A stretch of DNA of 64,000 nt from Campylobacter sp. CCS1377 (GCF_040008265.1 NZ_CP155620.1:1736001-1800000), one strand, 5' to 3'; positions 1 through 9,126 are shown, numbered from the stretch's first letter. Made by a program: numbers and translations. The notes: generated by a model from the sequence alone, not told the origin.

Positions 1-1
1 A

Positions 2-1249
2 TTTGATTACATCATTATGGACGAAAGCTCGCAGGTAGATATACTTACAGGAATATTGGCTTTAAGTATTGCTAAGAATGCTGTTATTGTCGGTGATAAA
101 AAGCAGCTCTCTTGCATTGTTGATACTAATATCATAGAAGAGGTAGAAAAGCTCAATAAAGAATTTAAAATTGAAGAAGCTTATAATTATCTCACCCATA
201 GCTTTTTAGATTCAATAACAAAAGCCCTAAATAATGCCCCAAGAGTTTTACTGAAAGAGCATTATCGTTGTCATCCAAAAATTATTGGATTTTGTAATAA
301 AAAATTCTATAACGATGAATTGCTTATTTTTTCTGAAGATAACAATCAAAAAGATGTTATAAAAGCAATACTTACGCCTAAAGGCAATCACGCGCGAGAT
401 CGCTATAATCTAAGAGAAATTGAAGTTATTACAAAAGAGCTTATCCCAGCACTACGCCACAAAGCTTCTTCTAAAGATATAGGTATTATAACGCCTTATG
501 TGAGACAAAAAGAAGAATTAGAGCGACATCTTGACAAAGATAGCAAAGATATACAAGTAGATACCGTGCATAAATATCAAGGCAGAGAAAAAGAGTGCAT
601 TATTATCAGTCTTGTTGATAATCAACTGAGCAATTTTGTCGATGATCCCAAAATGCTTAATGTCTCAATCACGAGGGCAAAGAATTTTTTGTATCTTGTA
701 GCTAATAGTGAGATTCTCAATACTCAAGGTAATGTGGCTGATTTTATGCGTTATATCCAATATAATAATTTTGAAGTTACTCAAAGTAGTATAAATTCAA
801 TTTTTGATTTGCTTTATAATGCCAATAGAGAAGCAAGAGAAGCCTACCTAAAAAACAAAAAGAGAATTTCTATATATGATTCTGAAAATCTTGCTTATCA
901 TGCAATTTTAGAAGTTTTAAAAGATTATCCAAGTTTAAAAGTTGCTAATCATGTCCGACTTGGATTGCTTATCAAAGATACCTCATCTTTAAATGAACAA
1001 GAGCAAAACTATCTTAGCTCTGCGCTTACGCATGTTGATTTTGTTATTTATCATACGATGAATAAAGAATTTTTACTTGCTATAGAAGTAGATGGTTATG
1101 CCTTTCATAATAAAAAAAGCAAACAAAACCAAAGAGATATGATTAAAAATAGTATTTTTGAAAAATGCAATATGCCCTTATTGCGATTGCATACCATTGG
1201 TAGCAGCGAAAAAGAACAAATCAAAAATGAGCTAGACAAACAATGGTAA
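2..1249 (+). CDS. SF1 (UPF1-like) helicase with C-terminal DUF2726-type nuclease domain, 5' partial
   Basis: The reading frame is already open at base 2, so the gene starts upstream; the ATG at 17 is internal. The frame opens on the Walker B motif (YIIMDESSQ). Motif III (VIVGDKKQL), the HYRCHP motif, motif V (VHKYQGRE) and motif VI (VSITRAKN) of UPF1/DNA2-like superfamily 1 helicases follow in order. The last ~110 residues resemble DUF2726, a PD-(D/E)XK-like fold (VDFVIYH, then AIEVDGYAFH, then a late PLLRLH). Such helicase-nuclease fusions act on nucleic acid and are common in accessory regions and defence islands. The N-terminal part with Walker A lies outside the window, so completeness cannot be judged. 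The MerR gene starts 26 bp downstream. Confidence 0.8.
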   Translation, partial: FDYIIMDESSQVDILTGILALSIAKNAVIVGDKKQLSCIVDTNIIEEVEKLNKEFKIEEAYNYLTHSFLDSITKALNNAPRVLLKEHYRCHPKIIGFCNKKFYNDELLIFSEDNNQKDVIKAILTPKGNHARDRYNLREIEVITKELIPALRHKASSKDIGIITPYVRQKEELERHLDKDSKDIQVDTVHKYQGREKECIIISLVDNQLSNFVDDPKMLNVSITRAKNFLYLVANSEILNTQGNVADFMRYIQYNNFEVTQSSINSIFDLLYNANREAREAYLKNKKRISIYDSENLAYHAILEVLKDYPSLKVANHVRLGLLIKDTSSLNEQEQNYLSSALTHVDFVIYHTMNKEFLLAIEVDGYAFHNKKSKQNQRDMIKNSIFEKCNMPLLRLHTIGSSEKEQIKNELDKQW

Positions 1250-1275
1250 CAATAATTTATTGATAAAGGAACACT

Positions 1276-1707
1276 ATGGCTTACACGATAAAGGAAGTAG
1301 AAAGACAAACCAAAATCTCTTCTCACACACTGCGATTCTGGGCAAAAAAGGGCTTGTTTCCCTTTGTGGATAGGGATAAAAATGGAGTGAAATACTTCAG
1401 CCAAAAAGACATTGCTTGGGTGGAATGGGTAGCGTGCCTGCGTCAAACTGGCATGAGTATTGAAGATATTAGAGAGTATGTATATCTTTTCCCAAAAGGG
1501 ATTAAAACCGCACCTAGACGCAAAAAGCTTTTAGAAAAACAATATCAAAAAATTCAAGAAGACTTGCAGAATCTACAAATCGCCAAAGAAAAGCTAGAGC
1601 ACAAACTAGAGATTTACACGCGCATGATAGAAACTGGCATTGATGAGCTAAACCCACAAAGCAGCCAATACAAAGGCACAAAAGAATTGAAAGAGAAAAG
1701 CAGATAA
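1276..1707 (+). CDS. MerR-family regulator of the AdhR/NmlR (aldehyde-sensing) type
   Basis: A 143-aa protein with an N-terminal MerR winged helix-turn-helix (TIKEVERQTKISSHTLRFW), a wing, and a C-terminal coiled coil around residues 90-125. The segment VACLRQTGMSIEDIREY matches the AdhR/NmlR subgroup, where one cysteine before the RxTGMS motif (here Cys54) senses aldehydes or electrophiles. The metal-binding cysteines of MerR or CueR are absent. The ATG follows a good ribosome binding site (aaagga). Its likely targets are the two 19-bp-spacer promoters at 1741-1771, just downstream, and at 9733-9763, upstream of the alcohol dehydrogenase. Family assignment is firm; the regulon is inferred from the shared operator. 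Confidence 0.85.
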   Translation: MAYTIKEVERQTKISSHTLRFWAKKGLFPFVDRDKNGVKYFSQKDIAWVEWVACLRQTGMSIEDIREYVYLFPKGIKTAPRRKKLLEKQYQKIQEDLQNLQIAKEKLEHKLEIYTRMIETGIDELNPQSSQYKGTKELKEKSR

Positions 1708-1740
1708 TTGCAAAATTTTCTAAAATTTAGCCCTTTTCTC

Positions 1741-1771
1741 TTGACTTAGAGCTGCTCTCATATTTTATAAT
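1741..1771 (+). promoter_or_regulatory. MerR-type promoter with operator dyad in a 19-bp spacer
   Basis: TTGACT at 1741-1746 and TATAAT at 1766-1771 are separated by exactly 19 bp, the long spacer typical of MerR-activated promoters. The spacer carries the dyad AGAGC-T-GCTCT, similar to the AdhR/NmlR operators I know (TAGAGT..ACTCTA). It lies 28 bp upstream of the ATG at 1799 and directly after the MerR gene. The same arrangement occurs at 9733-9763. Confidence 0.8.
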
Positions 1772-1798
1772 TGCAAAAAATGCAAACAAAGGATTGTA

Positions 1799-2206
1799 AT
1801 GAAAAAGATTCTATGCTTTTTACTACTTTTAAACACATTTTTACTAGGAGAGCAAATGCAAATACAATTACTTTTTAATGGTAAGGAATTGCGCGTAATT
1901 TTAGAGGATAATGAGGCTTCAAAGCAGTTTTATAATGTGCTTCCAATGGAGCTAGAATTTAGCGATTTTATGAAAAAAGAAAAAATCGCACACTTACCCA
2001 AAGTGCTAAATGCAAAAGGAAGCAGTGCATATAAGCCTCAAATTGGAGATTTATTCTACTATGTGCCTTGGGGAAATATAGGCATTTTTTATGAATTGCA
2101 AAACGCAAGTAATGATTTGGTGTATTTGGGCAAAGTGCAAGGGGATTTGGAAGCTCTAAAAGCCCAAAAAGCTGACTTTAAGATGAAAATTGTGAAACTT
2201 AAATAA
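1799..2206 (+). CDS. Exported cyclophilin-like fold protein
   Basis: A 135-aa protein with an N-terminal signal peptide (MKKILCFLLLLNTFLLGEQ, cleavage probably after residue 17 or 18). The rest resembles the small bacterial cyclophilin-like proteins: a short beta-rich domain with a LPMELEFSDF-like strand and the late segments GDLFYYVPWGNIGIFY and DLVYLGKV. Members of this family often sit beside redox or aldehyde stress genes, but their biochemical activity is not settled. The gene has a dedicated MerR-type promoter at 1741-1771, which links it to the regulator at 1276-1707 and to the alcohol dehydrogenase at 9792. It is convergent with the nucleotidyltransferase gene that ends at 2209. Confidence 0.75.
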   Translation: MKKILCFLLLLNTFLLGEQMQIQLLFNGKELRVILEDNEASKQFYNVLPMELEFSDFMKKEKIAHLPKVLNAKGSSAYKPQIGDLFYYVPWGNIGIFYELQNASNDLVYLGKVQGDLEALKAQKADFKMKIVKLK

Positions 2207-2208
2207 CC

Positions 2209-3087
2209 TTACAATTTTCTTAAAATCTTGCAGTATTTTTTCGCAAGTTTTTGGTAAGGAAAAAGCTTAAAATCACTCTTTTTTGCTACAAATTTGGCAT
2301 TTTTGTGAAATAAAATTTCAAGCTTTTTTCTTACTTTTTTGATTTGTTTTAGCGAAGTAGTGTTAAAAGAATTTAAGATAAAATTTGCTTCTTTTTGCTG
2401 TAAAAAATTTAAAATATCAGTATTTTCTTTACCCAGCCAAATTTCAAAACTAAATTTAAATCCGACTTTAAAACTAAGCATATCAAAAAGCGTTTGACGC
2501 ATAGAATTTAACAAAGAATTTGCTAAGATAAATTGCTTTCTTAAAAGTGCCTTTTCTAAGTAACCATAAAGCCAATAAAACTCATTAGTTACCTCATCAA
2601 TTTCCTTTTTTGTCGGCTTTTTTATGCAAAAAGCATTATCATTTTGTATTTTTTTAAATCTTTTATCTTTATCCACAAGCACCTTACTTAAAGGCTCAAA
2701 TTTATAGTAATTTTTCAATGCGTTTAAAGGGATAAATTTAAAATCTATCCTTACTCCACTTTCAAAAATCACCAAAAAACTCACCCAATCTTTTGGCAAA
2801 CCGCCCTTATAAAAGTCAAAGCCCTCCGGTGCTTGATAAAACAAAACTTTTCCAAATTCTTTGACAAAGTTCGGTAATTTCGCTTTTTTAATCGCTTCGT
2901 TTTTATTTAAATTTAAAAATTTTCTCAAATTCTTAAGTTTTATGAAAAATGAAATATCATAGTCTTGATATTTATCTTTTTTTGCTTTTTTATTGACTCT
3001 TGATCCCTCAAGTGTAGCAAGACGAATTTGCTCACACGAAAGGGCAAAATTTTTGATTTTTCTTAGAATTTTTTCTTGATTTTGCAT
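2209..3087 (-). CDS. ANT(6)-like aminoglycoside nucleotidyltransferase family protein
   Basis: A 292-aa protein of the streptomycin 6-adenylyltransferase (AadE/AadK) family. The N-terminal nucleotidyltransferase motif is intact: LEGSRVNKKAKKDKYQDYD, giving GSR at 28-30 and the metal-binding pair Asp42 and Asp44. Length matches the family (about 285-300 aa). Family members adenylylate the 6-hydroxyl of streptomycin. This copy looks divergent from the mobile aadE genes and may be an indigenous enzyme with another substrate; resistance cannot be claimed from sequence. It starts 28 bp downstream of an hsdM remnant on the same strand. Confidence 0.75.
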   Translation of the reverse strand: MQNQEKILRKIKNFALSCEQIRLATLEGSRVNKKAKKDKYQDYDISFFIKLKNLRKFLNLNKNEAIKKAKLPNFVKEFGKVLFYQAPEGFDFYKGGLPKDWVSFLVIFESGVRIDFKFIPLNALKNYYKFEPLSKVLVDKDKRFKKIQNDNAFCIKKPTKKEIDEVTNEFYWLYGYLEKALLRKQFILANSLLNSMRQTLFDMLSFKVGFKFSFEIWLGKENTDILNFLQQKEANFILNSFNTTSLKQIKKVRKKLEILFHKNAKFVAKKSDFKLFPYQKLAKKYCKILRKL

Positions 3088-3114
3088 AGGTTTTCCTTTG
3101 TAAAGTTTTATATT

Positions 3115-3470
3115 TTAAACAATGCTTTGTATTTTTTGCAAAAGCTCGTTGGCTTTTTCTTGATTTGCCTTTAAAGCGCTTAGGATTTCTTCTACTTCAC
3201 GCAAGGTTTTTTCTTCTTTTAAATTTGGATTTTTAGCACTTAGATCGTAGTTTCTTTCTTCAAGCTCTTTTTTGCTGACTAGATAAGAATGAGAAGTGTT
3301 CTTTCTTTGTAGCATTTTAAAAATTCCTCAAAATGTGCGTATTCTAAAGGCTTGTTTTTGGTGAGTTTAAAAGGCGGTATAAGCTCATAATAGTACACAT
3401 TCTCATCACTTTCACCACAAATACAACTTTTTCCTTTTGAGAAAAAAGCACATTGGTTTTTACCGCACTA
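3115..3470 (-). pseudogene. hsdM: C-terminal remnant of a type I methylase subunit (hsdM)
   Basis: An open 66-codon piece (3115-3315) ends in a typical HsdM C-terminus (LVSKKELEERNYDLSAKNPN, then a coiled coil). Just upstream on the same strand another frame reads YYYELIPPFKLTKNKPLEYA and then HFEEFLKCYKER, also conserved in HsdM, and a third frame reads AVKTNVLF. The three pieces align to consecutive parts of one protein, so this is the last ~120 residues of a methylase broken by two frameshifts, with no body upstream. It is distinct from the complete methylase gene at 6638-8890, so an older type I system was probably replaced at this site. Confidence 0.75.
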
Positions 3471-3749
3471 CATAAATTTAATAAGTAGATTAGCAAAACT
3501 TTTTAAACTAAAAGTATAAAAAATAACAAATTATTTAAATAATTTTTTAACAACAGAAAAGATAAAAATATAAGAATTTTTTGGTTTTAGAGAAATTAGA
3601 TTTACCAAGCAATAAAGCAATTTTATGAGAGTTAAAGAGATGGTGCAATATATTTTTATGTAAGCTTTTAAAGGTAAATAATGAGCCCCAAATATTCCAT
3701 AACCCTACCTATCGTCTGCCTTGAAAATACATGATAAAAATTATTATGT
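3471..3749. other. Non-coding AT-rich gap
   Basis: No supported ORF, RNA gene or clear hairpin. The sequence lies between the hsdM remnant and the DGQHR-fusion gene and is probably debris from turnover of the restriction locus. Confidence 0.4.
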
Positions 3750-5363
3750 TCAATTATCGTCTAAAATATCATATTTATTCTCTCTTATGTATATTTTTAA
3801 TTCTTTTTCTAATATATCTTCTAGCTCCATTTGATTGGTCCATTTATTTGTTTTATTTACTTTGATATCAAAACATCCTTGTTCCAAATTATTAATTATT
3901 TTTTCTATGTGTTTATCGTCTTCTTGCTTACTCTTGTCTGATTCATATATTTGCTTAATCTTGTTTAATTCATCTATAGTGCTTTGTCTCCAATCTTTAT
4001 TATATGTCAATATGATATGCTTATTTTTTAATCCTTTTGCAAAGCCATATTCATATAACACATTATTATTGTTAGTGCTACAATCAACTATAATAATATC
4101 TGCCTCCTCTATATTTTTAAATATTTGTTCTATTATATTATCATCTTGTTTTTCATTCATGATGTTCATTAGTTTAAAGTTATATCGCTTATTTGAGCCT
4201 TGAATTCTATAAATTGACTTTTCTATAGAATCTTTATATAGATCGATATATGTTTCATTGTATTCCATGGCAACGAAAATATGTTTTACTCTTTCTAGTG
4301 TTTTTATATACGAATTAAAACTTTCATATAAATCGGCAAAATTTTTAAAATTATCCAAATTGTAGTTAAATTTTTTTATCCATTTATTGAACAATTTAAG
4401 TTGTTCATTAAAAATTTTTAATCTATCATATTTATATTTAAGATAACATATAGCACCTAATAGACTACATTTAATATTGTTATCATGTTTATATTCGTAG
4501 TATTTATATATAGCATCTTTTATAATATTTACAATGCTTTGATCAAATTTTTGATTTAATATTTCATTGATTACAGAGATTAAAATCTGTTTTTCTTCTT
4601 CATTTAAATCTTTCCATGCTTCTTGTGTATTTTTTAAAGTATTTAATAATTGATCAGATTCTACAAATTCTTTTAATTCGTCAGCATCTGCTTTTACGAC
4701 TAAGTCAAAAATTTTATTTGAGGTAACTGGCAGTGCTTTTGAGTTTAATAAATAAAAATATAGATGTTCTTGAGAGTAGTTTTTGTTTTTAGGAACAAAT
4801 AAAATACAAAAAGAAATCATTCGATTTTCGCCTTTTTTGGCTACTGATAACAATGCTTCTATTCTATGATTTCCATCTAATCTATATAGTCTTTTATCTT
4901 TTTCTATATCAAATTTAAAAACTGCAAAACCAAAAGTTCTCATAGTTGCAGCTGTCTCCATTGAATTTATTTGCTTTAAATCTTCTATAGCATATTTTAA
5001 ACATTCCAGCTCATCTAAATTTTTATCTACATCATATGAATACAATAAAGTTACTTCAGGAAAATATATGTCACTTTTAGAAGAATTGTTTACGTAATTT
5101 ATAATTTTATTTTTATGATCTTTATCAATATCTCTTTGAAATTCTTTATTGGTTTCAGATATTTGAGCAATTGTTTTTACATCAGTAAAACCTCTAAAAA
5201 CCTCTATACCATTTTTAGCTACAAAAGGTTTTATTTTTTTATATTTTTCTAACTTATCATAGATAAAATGTTTATTCTTTGCAAATTTTATTAAATCTTC
5301 AGGAACTTCTGTTACTTCTTCACAAACTCCAAGGGTTTCTCTAATTCCATATAATTCAATCAT
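3750..5363 (-). CDS. DGQHR/DndB-like protein fused to a nucleoside deoxyribosyltransferase/TIR-like domain
   Basis: A 537-aa protein that I recognise only by parts. Residues ~45-240 resemble the DGQHR/DndB group of ParB-like proteins, with the signature RLDGNHRIEAL (DGNHR at 163-167) and the pattern 'partner strand, LLNSKALPV, N-rich'. Residues ~361-455 resemble nucleoside 2-deoxyribosyltransferases and related TIR-like NADases: IFVAMEYNE at the start, then ADIIIVDCSTNNNNVLYEYG, where Glu438 is in the position of the catalytic glutamate. A helical linker joins the two. It starts 12 bp after the end of the broken hsdS, with SD AAGGAAG, so it is the distal gene of the hsdM-hsdS operon. A defence or DNA-modification role is inferred from context only. 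Confidence 0.6.
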   Translation of the reverse strand: MIELYGIRETLGVCEEVTEVPEDLIKFAKNKHFIYDKLEKYKKIKPFVAKNGIEVFRGFTDVKTIAQISETNKEFQRDIDKDHKNKIINYVNNSSKSDIYFPEVTLLYSYDVDKNLDELECLKYAIEDLKQINSMETAATMRTFGFAVFKFDIEKDKRLYRLDGNHRIEALLSVAKKGENRMISFCILFVPKNKNYSQEHLYFYLLNSKALPVTSNKIFDLVVKADADELKEFVESDQLLNTLKNTQEAWKDLNEEEKQILISVINEILNQKFDQSIVNIIKDAIYKYYEYKHDNNIKCSLLGAICYLKYKYDRLKIFNEQLKLFNKWIKKFNYNLDNFKNFADLYESFNSYIKTLERVKHIFVAMEYNETYIDLYKDSIEKSIYRIQGSNKRYNFKLMNIMNEKQDDNIIEQIFKNIEEADIIIVDCSTNNNNVLYEYGFAKGLKNKHIILTYNKDWRQSTIDELNKIKQIYESDKSKQEDDKHIEKIINNLEQGCFDIKVNKTNKWTNQMELEDILEKELKIYIRENKYDILDDN

Positions 5364-5375
5364 GTTGACTTCCTT

Positions 5376-6641
5376 TTATTTTATTATAATATTTTCTATC
5401 TCTAGATATAAATCTTGTTCAAGTTTTTTAGCTTTTTGTTTATTTTCTTCTATTTTTTCATATTTTTGCTCCAATTCTTCAATTATTTTGTTTTGGATTT
5501 CAATTGGTGGAAGTGGTATTTTTAAATATTGATAAGAACTTAAATAATAGCGCCTATGGGCTTTACTTAAATCTATTTTAATAATTTTTAAGACTTCATA
5601 TAAAATTTTATATTTGTTTTAGTATTATCTTTAATCTTTAGTATTTTTAAAGCATCAGACTTTACTTTAAAATTAAAATCTACAAATTGAATTGCTGTTG
5701 TAAAATCATCAAATATAATCACAGGTGGATTGTTAAATATGCCAAAATTTTCATCCGTATATCCTAATATAAAAGTTTTACCAGCTGTAAGAACAGGGAT
5801 GGCAAAATTATCGCTATAATTTGTGTTCGATACTATGTATTTTTTAGGTTGTTCGTAATCTAATATGTTTTTTAACTCAACTAATGGATAATTGCTCTTG
5901 CTTACATCAATTTTATCACTACCTTGGTTATGTGTAACATCCCATCTATTTAAATTTTTAAAAGATACAATAAAGATTTTTTCTCTTGCCATATCTTTTG
6001 GTTTTTTGAGTCCAAGTGCTACATATATATGCTTCAATATCTTTTTTGATTTTTTCTTCTTCAAGTTGCAATTCTTTAATTTTATTTTTAATAGTTTGAA
6101 GCTTTGTGACTATTTCTTTTTGAATTTCTAATGGTGGTAATGGAATTGTTAGTGTTTTGAGTTCATTAAATGATAAAATTTGTCTTACAGACCCTTTTGT
6201 ATTTGCTCTTAAATGATTATTAAACCATTCTGATTTTAAAACAAACACTAAATATTCTGATATTAATTTTGTTTCAACAGTTCTAAATACAATATATGCT
6301 GGGCTTGTATATTTTAAATCAAATTCTTTTGGCACAATACCTATTGAGCCAACATTTACTCTATATGGATTATAAAAAATATCACCACTATTTACTTGAT
6401 AATATGGCTGTTTTATTCTAGACCCTAATAGCGTTTCATTAAAATACACACCTTCTTTATTATTAACTCCTAGAATATCAAATGCTTCGTTCGGAGATAA
6501 AAATGGCTTAATTTTATTTTTATTTTCAACAATATAATTTTTTAACTCAACCAATGGAAAATTGGATTTTAATGAAATGAGAAAATTTTTTACACTCCAA
6601 ATGTTTAAATCTTTAAAATTAACAATTTTTGTTTTACTCAT
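5376..6641 (-). pseudogene. hsdS: Type I/IIB specificity subunit (hsdS), broken by two frameshifts
   Basis: The first frame (from ATG 6641, overlapping the methylase stop) encodes target recognition domain 1 and the conserved IPLPPLEIQKEIVTKLQ helix. It runs off frame at a short AT repeat near 6025. The second frame (open 5588-6064) carries domain 2 (NLNRWDVTHNQ to KDNTKTNIKF). A second shift near 5598, at a run of T, separates it from the C-terminal part LKIPLPPIEIQNKIIEELEQ, which ends at 5376. Restoring one base at each site gives a normal two-domain S protein of about 420 aa. As written, only half-subunits could be made. Half-S proteins can sometimes dimerise, so partial function is not excluded. 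Confidence 0.75.
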
Positions 6642-8890
6642 TTTTTACCCCAAACTATACTGTTGTCTTTTAAAAATTCTTTAAAGTATGTATTTATACC
6701 TTTTTCTATTATTTTTTCTTTTCCTGTGTTTTCATCTTTTTCTATAATGTCCATTAGTTCATTTTTTACATCTTCTCCGGTCTCACCCGTGCTAGTAATT
6801 CCAACCGCTTCGGCTTCTGCCATGAAGATAGGATAATCAAAATCATTTTTTGTATTTTGATATGCTTCTTCTGTTATTTGAGTTTCTAAATCTTTTAAAT
6901 CTTTTCTAGCTTGTTTTTTATCATCACTTATATATAAAGGTGTTTCTTCATCTTTGCTTTTGCGATATTTTATAATTTCATTAAGATTATCTATAGTTAC
7001 TTTATGTTTTGCTTTTAAATCTTTTGTATGTTTAGCAATTAAGTCGTTCCATTTTTGTTGCGAAGCCTCATCAAATTTTTGAATAAATAAAATTGAACAT
7101 TTAACACTGGCTTTGGAGCTTAAAAATGTTTCTACTGGTAGCGATATAACAGCTCTTAAAAAGGCTCTTCCTTCTACAAATTTTCTTACATATTCAGCAT
7201 TTGGCGTATTAAAAACCCCTTCAGGTAAAACAATCCCCAATCTTCCATTTGGTTTAAGTAAATCTATGCATCTATTTATAAATAAATGTTCTGTTTTATC
7301 ACTTTTTAGATTTTCTTTAAGTTCAAACAATGAAGCTATTGGCTTTCCAATGTTATCTATAATTTTAAGCTGGGTAGTTGTATATCTTTCTTCTCCGTAC
7401 AAATCATAATATTGTTTTATATACTCTTCATAGCCTTCTTTTGCTATTAATTTTCCTTGATCTGTTCTAGTAAGCCAAGTATCGCTTTCTTGGATTACAT
7501 CGCTTTCTTCTACTTGTGAGCCAAAAGGCGGGTTTGTAAGGATGATGTCAAATTGATTTTCAAATACCCCATTTATATTTAAAAGCCCATTGTGATGGTG
7601 TATGCCACCGTGACCATCGCCGTGCATTATCATGTTCATTTTAGATGTTCTAGCCATCCTATCGTTTGCATCTACTCCATATATACAAAAATTTGAAAGC
7701 TTATATATGCGAGAATTTTTATTGTCTAAACTTAATTCTCTTTGCAATTCTTCTAATTTTTCTGTAAGTTTCTTTGCCTCTTCACTTGTTGGATTTTCCA
7801 GGTCTTTAATATTGTCTTTTTTCCAAGTTTCATATTGATTTTTTATATCTTTTTGTATGATTTCTCTAACCTTACTAAATATTCTAATTAAAAACCCACC
7901 GCTACCACTAGCAGGGTCGCAAGAAATTTCGCCTTCTTTAGGGTCTATCATATCTACCATAAACTCAACTACACTTCTAGGTGTAAAAAACTGACCTATT
8001 TCCCCACGAAAAGTTCTGCCTAAAAATCTTTCAAATGCTATACCCTTAACATCTGCTGAGGTTAAAGATAGATTATAGCTTTCCAACTCTTTTATGATTT
8101 TTAATATAGTGTGTTCTTTTAAATTAATCTTTTCATCTTTTTTAAAAATTTTATCTTTTGCAAATTCTTTTTTAGCGCCATCAAAATAACTTTCAATTGG
8201 ATTTGCGTTATATTTTCTAGCTTCTTTAATATATTCTTGATTAAATTTTTTATTTTGTCCTTTTAAAAGCATTCTTTCAACATAAACTTTCATAAATAAA
8301 ATCTTAGCTATTTCATCAAATGCAGCTGCTGGGTCTAGCTTTTCTATATTCCTTATGATATTGTGACATTTATGAAGCATATTTGCAAATTCATCTTCTT
8401 TGAAAACTAATAAATCCTTATAAAGCTGTTCTATTGTTTTTTCATCAGCCCCATTTGATGGTATATTTGATATTTCTTGCCTGTATCCCGGCACCTTATC
8501 TCTTAAAATTCGCCAAAATCTAGTTTCATAACTATTGTGTGTAATAAAAAATTTAGCATTTAGCATTCTTGCATAGCTTTCACCTTGATCATAGTCTTTT
8601 TCATTTATATGGATATAATCTGCCTTGCATTCAACGACAATTAGAGGAGTATTGTTATTTTGCTTATCTTCTATACTTTTCCATATAACTATATCAGCTC
8701 TTGCGCTTCTTTTGCCTTCCTTTGTCGATAACTCTTCGTTTAATTGCTCTAATTTATAGCCATATTCATTTACTAGCCTACATACAAACTCTTGTCTAAC
8801 TTTTTCTTCTGGAGTTGCGATTAGGTATTTTTTTCTAATATGAGAATATATTTTACCTTCTTTATTATATCTAACTTCTAAAATATCCAT
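6638..8890 (-). CDS. Restriction nuclease-methylase fusion (HsdR_N + N6-adenine methylase)
   Basis: A 750-aa protein. Residues ~20-140 form an HsdR_N-like PD-(D/E)XK nuclease domain with Asp66, Glu87 and Lys89 (ARADIVIW, then LIVVECKAD). Residues ~185-640 form an N6-adenine methylase: FFTPRSVVEFMVDMI, motif I DPASGSGGF (325-333) and motif IV NPPF (453-456). No helicase domain is present and no separate HsdR gene lies nearby. This matches either a type IIB (BcgI A-like) enzyme, in which cleavage and methylation share one chain and need a separate S subunit, or a type I-like methylase with a fused nuclease. Its stop overlaps the hsdS start by 4 bp (ATGA). With hsdS broken, activity is doubtful. 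Confidence 0.8.
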   Translation of the reverse strand: MDILEVRYNKEGKIYSHIRKKYLIATPEEKVRQEFVCRLVNEYGYKLEQLNEELSTKEGKRSARADIVIWKSIEDKQNNNTPLIVVECKADYIHINEKDYDQGESYARMLNAKFFITHNSYETRFWRILRDKVPGYRQEISNIPSNGADEKTIEQLYKDLLVFKEDEFANMLHKCHNIIRNIEKLDPAAAFDEIAKILFMKVYVERMLLKGQNKKFNQEYIKEARKYNANPIESYFDGAKKEFAKDKIFKKDEKINLKEHTILKIIKELESYNLSLTSADVKGIAFERFLGRTFRGEIGQFFTPRSVVEFMVDMIDPKEGEISCDPASGSGGFLIRIFSKVREIIQKDIKNQYETWKKDNIKDLENPTSEEAKKLTEKLEELQRELSLDNKNSRIYKLSNFCIYGVDANDRMARTSKMNMIMHGDGHGGIHHHNGLLNINGVFENQFDIILTNPPFGSQVEESDVIQESDTWLTRTDQGKLIAKEGYEEYIKQYYDLYGEERYTTTQLKIIDNIGKPIASLFELKENLKSDKTEHLFINRCIDLLKPNGRLGIVLPEGVFNTPNAEYVRKFVEGRAFLRAVISLPVETFLSSKASVKCSILFIQKFDEASQQKWNDLIAKHTKDLKAKHKVTIDNLNEIIKYRKSKDEETPLYISDDKKQARKDLKDLETQITEEAYQNTKNDFDYPIFMAEAEAVGITSTGETGEDVKNELMDIIEKDENTGKEKIIEKGINTYFKEFLKDNSIVWGKK

Positions 8891-9126
8891 ATAAATCCTT
8901 TAAAAAAATTATTATTATATAAAAATATATTTTTCATAATTATATATTTTTATATAAATATGCAAAATAAATTAGAATTATAAAACAAATACATTTTGAT
9001 AAAGCAATTTATGTTAAACCTTATGGGTTATTTAGTTTTATTTTTGTATCGTATAATATACAAAATAATTTCTCGCGCTTATTTTATTACTTTTCGCTAA
9101 AATATCTCAGAGCAAAAAGGACAAAA
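8891..9126. other. Intergenic, very AT-rich
   Basis: Runs of A and T upstream of the methylase gene; probably carries its promoter, but no single convincing promoter can be chosen. Confidence 0.35.

Noticed and set aside
5892-6131. Plus-strand ORF across the hsdS frameshift
   Set aside because: Phe/Leu-rich antisense shadow of Lys-rich coiled-coil codons.
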